Shown: positions 6,089 through 8,414 of the stretch, piece after piece | Layout of the letters: every line of letters starts with the position of its first letter | Numbering within the stretch: the first letter of the stretch is position 1 | NCBI GenBank assembly: GCA_017547265.1 | Contig: JAFYQC010000108.1 | Span: 1 to 8,414, forward strand | DNA length: 8,414 nt | Source of the DNA: Kiritimatiellia bacterium | GTDB lineage: Bacteria > Verrucomicrobiota > Kiritimatiellia > RFP12 > UBA1067 | Direction of reading: 5' to 3' | The notes under the pieces: generated by a model | Database searches by the model: none | What the model was told of the DNA's origin: nothing | The model's input: only the letters and a program-made list of their open reading frames with translations | Translations under genes and position numbers: made by a program

Positions 6089-6295
6089 TGGTTTTTCAAA
6101 TCCCGGTTCGCGCGGGTGCAACAGGATATTTATGCAAAGCCAATGCGATGGTAGGCGCTCGGCCCCTTGCGGCCCCTTCGGGGTTCGCGCGAAGGTCGCA
6201 GCAAATAGAAAGGCAACGAAACGCGCGAGAAATGCTAACGCGACCTTCAGGTTGCGGAGGCGACGCGCTGTCTCAGGCGGCGAGATTCGCCCTTA
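6089..6295. other. Structured intergenic region, no gene seen
   Basis: About 300 bp separate the response regulator from the toxin gene. This part contains short GC-rich hairpins: CCCG...CGGG just after the stop (6103-6114), CCCCTTCGGGG (6173-6183), a 9-bp inverted repeat (6191-6248), and GGCGA-GAT-TCGCC (6279-6291). None is followed by a clear T-run, so a Rho-independent terminator is not certain. Reading frames here are extensions of shadows and are not coding. Confidence 0.5.
6191..6248 (+). repeat. 9-bp inverted repeat / long stem-loop
   Basis: GAAGGTCGC (6191-6199) and GCGACCTTC (6240-6248) are perfect reverse complements. The stem can continue, after a small AAC bulge, with AGCA (6200-6203) and TGCT (6233-6236). 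The loop is A-rich. A small RNA, a processed leader or a repeat remnant are all possible. No T-run follows. Confidence 0.5.
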
Positions 6296-6320
6296 GACTA
6301 TGGGGGCAGACTCCATAGTC
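6296..6320. repeat. Left flanking palindrome of the toxin cassette (GACTATGG...CCATAGTC)
   Basis: GACTATGG (6296-6303) and CCATAGTC (6313-6320) form a perfect 8-bp inverted repeat with a 9-nt centre. The sequence reads GACTATGGGG, six extra bases, then TCCATAGTC. The copy at 7741-7759 is the same without the six bases. Both copies are preceded by CCCTT and a GC-rich hairpin. Confidence 0.75.
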
Positions 6321-6329
6321 ACCCCATCA

Positions 6330-6348
6330 AAGATGCCATAAGATGCCA
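6330..6348 (+). promoter_or_regulatory. Candidate operator: tandem AAGATGCCA sites
   Basis: AAGATGCCA occurs at 6330-6338 and again at 6340-6348, exactly one helical turn apart, and ends 7 nt before the -35 box of the toxin promoter. A second small inverted repeat, CGCC-TGTG-GGCG (6368-6379), lies in the promoter spacer. Either could bind the Xre-type partner for autoregulation. Binding is inferred from position only. Confidence 0.45.
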
Positions 6349-6355
6349 GAGGGGG

Positions 6356-6385
6356 TTGACAAAAGTCCGCCTGTGGGCGTATAAT
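6356..6385 (+). promoter_or_regulatory. Consensus sigma-70 promoter of the toxin-partner operon
   Basis: A perfect -35 TTGACA (6356-6361) and a perfect -10 TATAAT (6380-6385) are separated by 18 nt. Transcription would start near 6391-6394, directly before the ATG at 6395, giving a leaderless or almost leaderless mRNA for the first gene. The partner gene has its own internal ribosome binding site. Confidence 0.85.
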
Positions 6386-6394
6386 ATGTGGCGT

Positions 6395-7072
6395 ATGAAA
6401 CGAATAGTCTATCATGGGTCGAAAGATAGAATCGTAAAGCCGCTGTTTGGCGCGGGGCGTCTCAACAACGACTACGGGCGTGGTTTCTACTGCACGGAGA
6501 GCGAGGATCTTGCGAAAGAATGGGCCGTTGCGAAAGATCATGATGGATGGGCTAATGTCTATTCGCTTAGAGATGACGGTTTGAATGTTCTCAACTTGAA
6601 TTCGAATCAGTATTGCCTCCTGCACTGGCTCGCAGTTCTGCTGGAGAACCGCCAGTTTGAAACGGAGTATGGACTTCCTTCGGAGGCCAAGGCCTATCTG
6701 ACAACGCGGTTTGCCGTTCCATACAAGGAGGCGGACGCCATCATCGGCTATAGAGCGGACGACAGCTACTTTACCTTTGCACAGGACTTCATATCGGGAG
6801 CGATTTCCTATTCGCAGCTTGCGTCCGCAATGCGCCTTGGGCATCTTGGAGACCAGTATGTGATAAAGAGCCGGCGGGCTTTCGGCCGTATTAGTCATGT
6901 CGAGTCTCGGCCTGCGTTGCGCGCTGACTGGCTCGAGCGCAAGAATGCCCGAGACCATGCCGCGCGACAGGAGTACCTGAGTGCATTGAGGCATCAGAGA
7001 GTTCCAGGAGATTTACGCATAGACCGTATAATAGACGAGGAGATCGGCCCTGATGACGAACGCCTACGATAG
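6395..7072 (+). CDS. DUF3990-type putative ADP-ribosyltransferase toxin
   Basis: A 225-residue soluble protein with the DUF3990 pattern. It has YHGS near the N-terminus (Y6-S9, H7 a candidate NAD-binding His), NDYGRGFYCT (25-34), the diagnostic IIGYRADDSYF (116-126), and QLASAMRLGHLGDQYVIKS (141-159). DUF3990 is thought to belong to the ADP-ribosyltransferase-like fold, and the order H, then GFY.T, fits that clan. The catalytic acid cannot be fixed from sequence alone. The start is the ATG 10 nt after the -10 box. An in-frame ATG at 6386 overlaps the -10 box and is not usable from this promoter, and there is no Shine-Dalgarno. It overlaps the downstream HTH gene by 20 nt, the arrangement of a toxin-antitoxin or defence pair. 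The target molecule is unknown. The Arg-rich tail (about 165-225) extends beyond the recognised motifs. Confidence 0.8.
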   Translation: MKRIVYHGSKDRIVKPLFGAGRLNNDYGRGFYCTESEDLAKEWAVAKDHDGWANVYSLRDDGLNVLNLNSNQYCLLHWLAVLLENRQFETEYGLPSEAKAYLTTRFAVPYKEADAIIGYRADDSYFTFAQDFISGAISYSQLASAMRLGHLGDQYVIKSRRAFGRISHVESRPALRADWLERKNARDHAARQEYLSALRHQRVPGDLRIDRIIDEEIGPDDERLR

Positions 7073-7700
7073 AGCGTATCTCTTGCATGCCCGGCAGTCG
7101 CTTGGGCGGATGCTTGACTTCTCTTGTCATTGCCTTGGCTATTCAGCAAGAGGGTTCTGGGATTTGTTTCTCGCCTCGGGCGTCGCCGCATCTTTCGGGG
7201 AAGGGGACGCTCATTTCATCGCCGGCATGAGCGGATATGAGCTGGCCTACGAGGTTCTGGAACGCTGCGGGGAGAAGTTTAGGCGCATCGTAGATCCGTC
7301 GCCACCGGACGGGAAGTCACAGGAATTCTGGGCTGGATGGGCCGTCGCCCATTATCAATGGTTCAGGGGTCTGTCATTTTCGCGCATAGATTCGTTTGCC
7401 CCGATAGACGACATAGTTGCGATGTACCATCCATACCACGAGATGGACATCTCGCAGTTTTGTGACGAGATGGACAGGCTCTACCGGCTGAAGTATCCCG
7501 AACGGAACTTGCAGCGAATTCGGCGCAGCGCCCATTTGAGCCAGCGCGAGCTTGCCGAGCGCGCCGGCGTGTCTGCGAGGACTATACAGGAACTCGAGCA
7601 GGGCCGCAAGGATATCAACCGTGCGGGCATAGACACTCTTATGCCGCTTGCTGCTGCACTTTCGGTCAGCGTAGAGTCGCTCGTGGAGCGAGTTGTCTAA
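7053..7700 (+). CDS. Xre-type HTH partner (putative antitoxin) of the DUF3990 protein
   Basis: A 215-residue protein with two parts. Residues 5-70 are a helical domain with ARQSLGRMLDF and LFLASGVAASFGEGDAHFIAG.SGYELA, a pattern I associate with proteins encoded beside DUF3990 genes. A middle segment contains FWAGWAVAHYQWFRGLSFSRID (92-113). Residues 152-212 are a Cro/C1-type helix-turn-helix (LSQRELAERAGVSARTIQELEQG), which would bind DNA and could repress the operon. Translation starts at an ATG inside the toxin gene, 20 nt before its stop and in another frame, with GAGGAG 10 nt upstream, so coupling is likely. The antitoxin role is inferred from context. A regulator of the enzyme rather than a neutraliser is the alternative. 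Confidence 0.8.
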   Translation: MTNAYDRAYLLHARQSLGRMLDFSCHCLGYSARGFWDLFLASGVAASFGEGDAHFIAGMSGYELAYEVLERCGEKFRRIVDPSPPDGKSQEFWAGWAVAHYQWFRGLSFSRIDSFAPIDDIVAMYHPYHEMDISQFCDEMDRLYRLKYPERNLQRIRRSAHLSQRELAERAGVSARTIQELEQGRKDINRAGIDTLMPLAAALSVSVESLVERVV

Positions 7701-7718
7701 CCCATTGCACAGAACTCT

Positions 7719-7740
7719 GGGTGCCCCGCGGCACCCTTGT
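7719..7740 (+). terminator. Candidate terminator hairpin after the HTH gene
   Basis: GGGTGCC (7719-7725), a CCGC loop and GGCACCC (7730-7736) form a perfect 7-bp GC-rich stem 18 nt after the stop codon. It is followed by TTGT, a weak U-tract. Position favours termination of the two-gene operon, but efficiency is uncertain. Confidence 0.55.
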
Positions 7741-7759
7741 GACTATGGGGTCCATAGTC
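7741..7759. repeat. Right flanking palindrome of the toxin cassette
   Basis: GACTATGG (7741-7748), GGT, CCATAGTC (7752-7759). It shares GACTATGGGG and TCCATAGTC with the copy at 6296-6320 and, like it, directly follows a GC hairpin ending in CCCTT. The two copies lie 1.46 kb apart, measured outer edge to outer edge, and bracket the cassette. Confidence 0.75.
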
Positions 7760-7769
7760 CCGACGACCA

Positions 7770-7809
7770 CTTCCAACAGGAAGCGGTCTCAGCACATAAA
7801 AAATGCTGA
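7770..7809. repeat. Two small hairpins between cassette and surface-protein promoter
   Basis: CTTCC-AACA-GGAAG (7770-7783) is followed by TCAGCA/TGCTGA (7789-7794 and 7804-7809) around an A-rich loop, CATAAAAAA. The second lies 7 nt before the -35 box at 7817. Regulatory or terminator roles are possible, but nothing in the sequence decides between them. Confidence 0.4.
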
Positions 7810-7816
7810 CTGAAGT

Positions 7817-7846
7817 TTGACAGGTATTAGGGGAAAATGGTAAAAT
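7817..7846 (+). promoter_or_regulatory. Sigma-70 promoter of the DUF2341 gene
   Basis: TTGACA (7817-7822) and TAAAAT (7841-7846) have an 18-nt spacer. Transcription should begin near 7853, giving a leader of about 35 nt before the ATG at 7888. The leader contains GAGAGG (7861-7866) and the better-placed AGAGGG (about 7 nt from the ATG). Confidence 0.7.
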
Positions 7847-7887
7847 TCCACTAATGTAACGAGAGGTATTCACCAAGAGGGACCGCT

Positions 7888-8414
7888 ATGAGCACTAAAT
7901 TGACAAAGAAAACGATTGTTGCGCTGGCATCAATGATGCTGGCGTGTTTTGTTTCATTCGCGGACGCGAACTCCTACTCCGTCCAGTACACCGTGAACGG
8001 CTACGCCGGCACGGAAGCGCTCACGAACTTCCCCGTGCTCGTGCGGCTTTCCGCCGGATCGCCGGTCGGGTTCGACTATGCCCACTGTGCACAGGGCGGA
8101 TCCGACATCCGGTTCAAGGACGCGGACGGCAACCTGATTCCGCACGAAATCGACACGTGGACTACGAGCGGCGAATCGCTCGTCTGGGTCGGCGTTCCTG
8201 TAGTGACGAACGGAACGGTCTTCACGATGTATTACGGCGCGGATAATCCCGGAGCTGCATCTACGGATGATGTTTGGACGAACTACGTCGCCGTCGTCCA
8301 CGGCGGCACCACGATCGCGAACGCCGTCGCGGACGGACCAGCCGCCACGGCGGGCTCGACGAACATCACGGCGAGCGCGGACGCCGGCAAGGTCGGCGGC
8401 GGCATCCGCAAGAA
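7888..8414 (+). CDS. Secreted DUF2341-domain surface protein, 5' part
   Basis: The reading frame runs off the window end after 175 complete codons. Residues 1-27 look like a type I signal peptide: Lys-rich start, a hydrophobic core with LASMMLACFVSF, and a cleavage site ADA before N28. Cys20 is not in a good lipobox. Residues about 44-118 match DUF2341, a beta-rich domain of large secreted proteins: NFPVLVRLS, then GFDY, SDIRFKDADG, HEIDTW, ESLVWVGVP and TMYYGA. The following NYVAVVHGG and later GKVGGGI resemble the start of the concanavalin-like/LamG segment that often comes next. The start ATG has AGAGGG 7 nt upstream and a promoter further up. Large DUF2341 proteins are abundant in Kiritimatiellota and are presumed to be cell-surface glycan binders or adhesins. 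The specific ligand is unknown. Confidence 0.82.
   Translation, partial: MSTKLTKKTIVALASMMLACFVSFADANSYSVQYTVNGYAGTEALTNFPVLVRLSAGSPVGFDYAHCAQGGSDIRFKDADGNLIPHEIDTWTTSGESLVWVGVPVVTNGTVFTMYYGADNPGAASTDDVWTNYVAVVHGGTTIANAVADGPAATAGSTNITASADAGKVGGGIRK

Noticed and set aside
5926..6318. A plus-strand frame running from the response regulator into the gap
   Set aside because: It starts in another frame of the regulator and continues through hairpins and the palindrome, with no family features.

Overview
The window looks like chromosomal DNA of a PVC-group bacterium, most likely Kiritimatiellota or a close relative. This is inferred from three things: an ExbB/ExbD operon ending in a membrane-anchored alpha-toroid (squalene-cyclase-like) protein, a secreted DUF2341 surface protein, and high-GC coding DNA separated by intergenic oligonucleotide repeats. 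No rRNA or marker gene is present, so the placement is tentative. Every supported gene lies on the + strand. I see no tRNA, rRNA or CRISPR array.

Region 1 (1-3125) is an operon of four genes: the 3' part of exbB, two exbD paralogues and a 570-residue protein. That protein has a TonB-like front half (cytoplasmic acidic tail, one membrane helix, Pro/Glu-rich stalk), but its far end is an alpha/alpha-toroid domain rather than a TonB C-terminal domain. ExbB and ExbD would form a proton-driven motor and the fourth protein its periplasmic output. This is the best candidate in the window for an uncharacterised system.

Region 2 (3126-6088) holds a LolC/LolE-type permease, a LolD-type ATPase and a winged-helix response regulator. 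Repeats shape it. A cluster of AGGGGTCAGTAGT repeats runs into the permease start and appears to supply its ribosome binding site and GTG codon. A degenerate octamer array is carried in frame inside the permease gene. A 232-bp element with 11-bp perfect terminal inverted repeats separates permease from ATPase. The response regulator begins 4 nt after the ATPase stop at a TTG codon.

Region 3 (6089-7886) starts with about 300 bp of structured non-coding DNA. A two-gene cassette follows, encoding a DUF3990-type putative ADP-ribosyltransferase toxin and an overlapping Xre-type HTH partner. It has a consensus promoter that would give a nearly leaderless transcript, and tandem decamers that look like an operator. 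The cassette is bracketed by two copies of a GACTATGGGG...TCCATAGTC palindrome, each next to a GC-rich hairpin. This suggests a discrete accessory module.

Region 4 (7887-8414) is the 5' part of a secreted DUF2341 protein with its own promoter. It runs off the window end.
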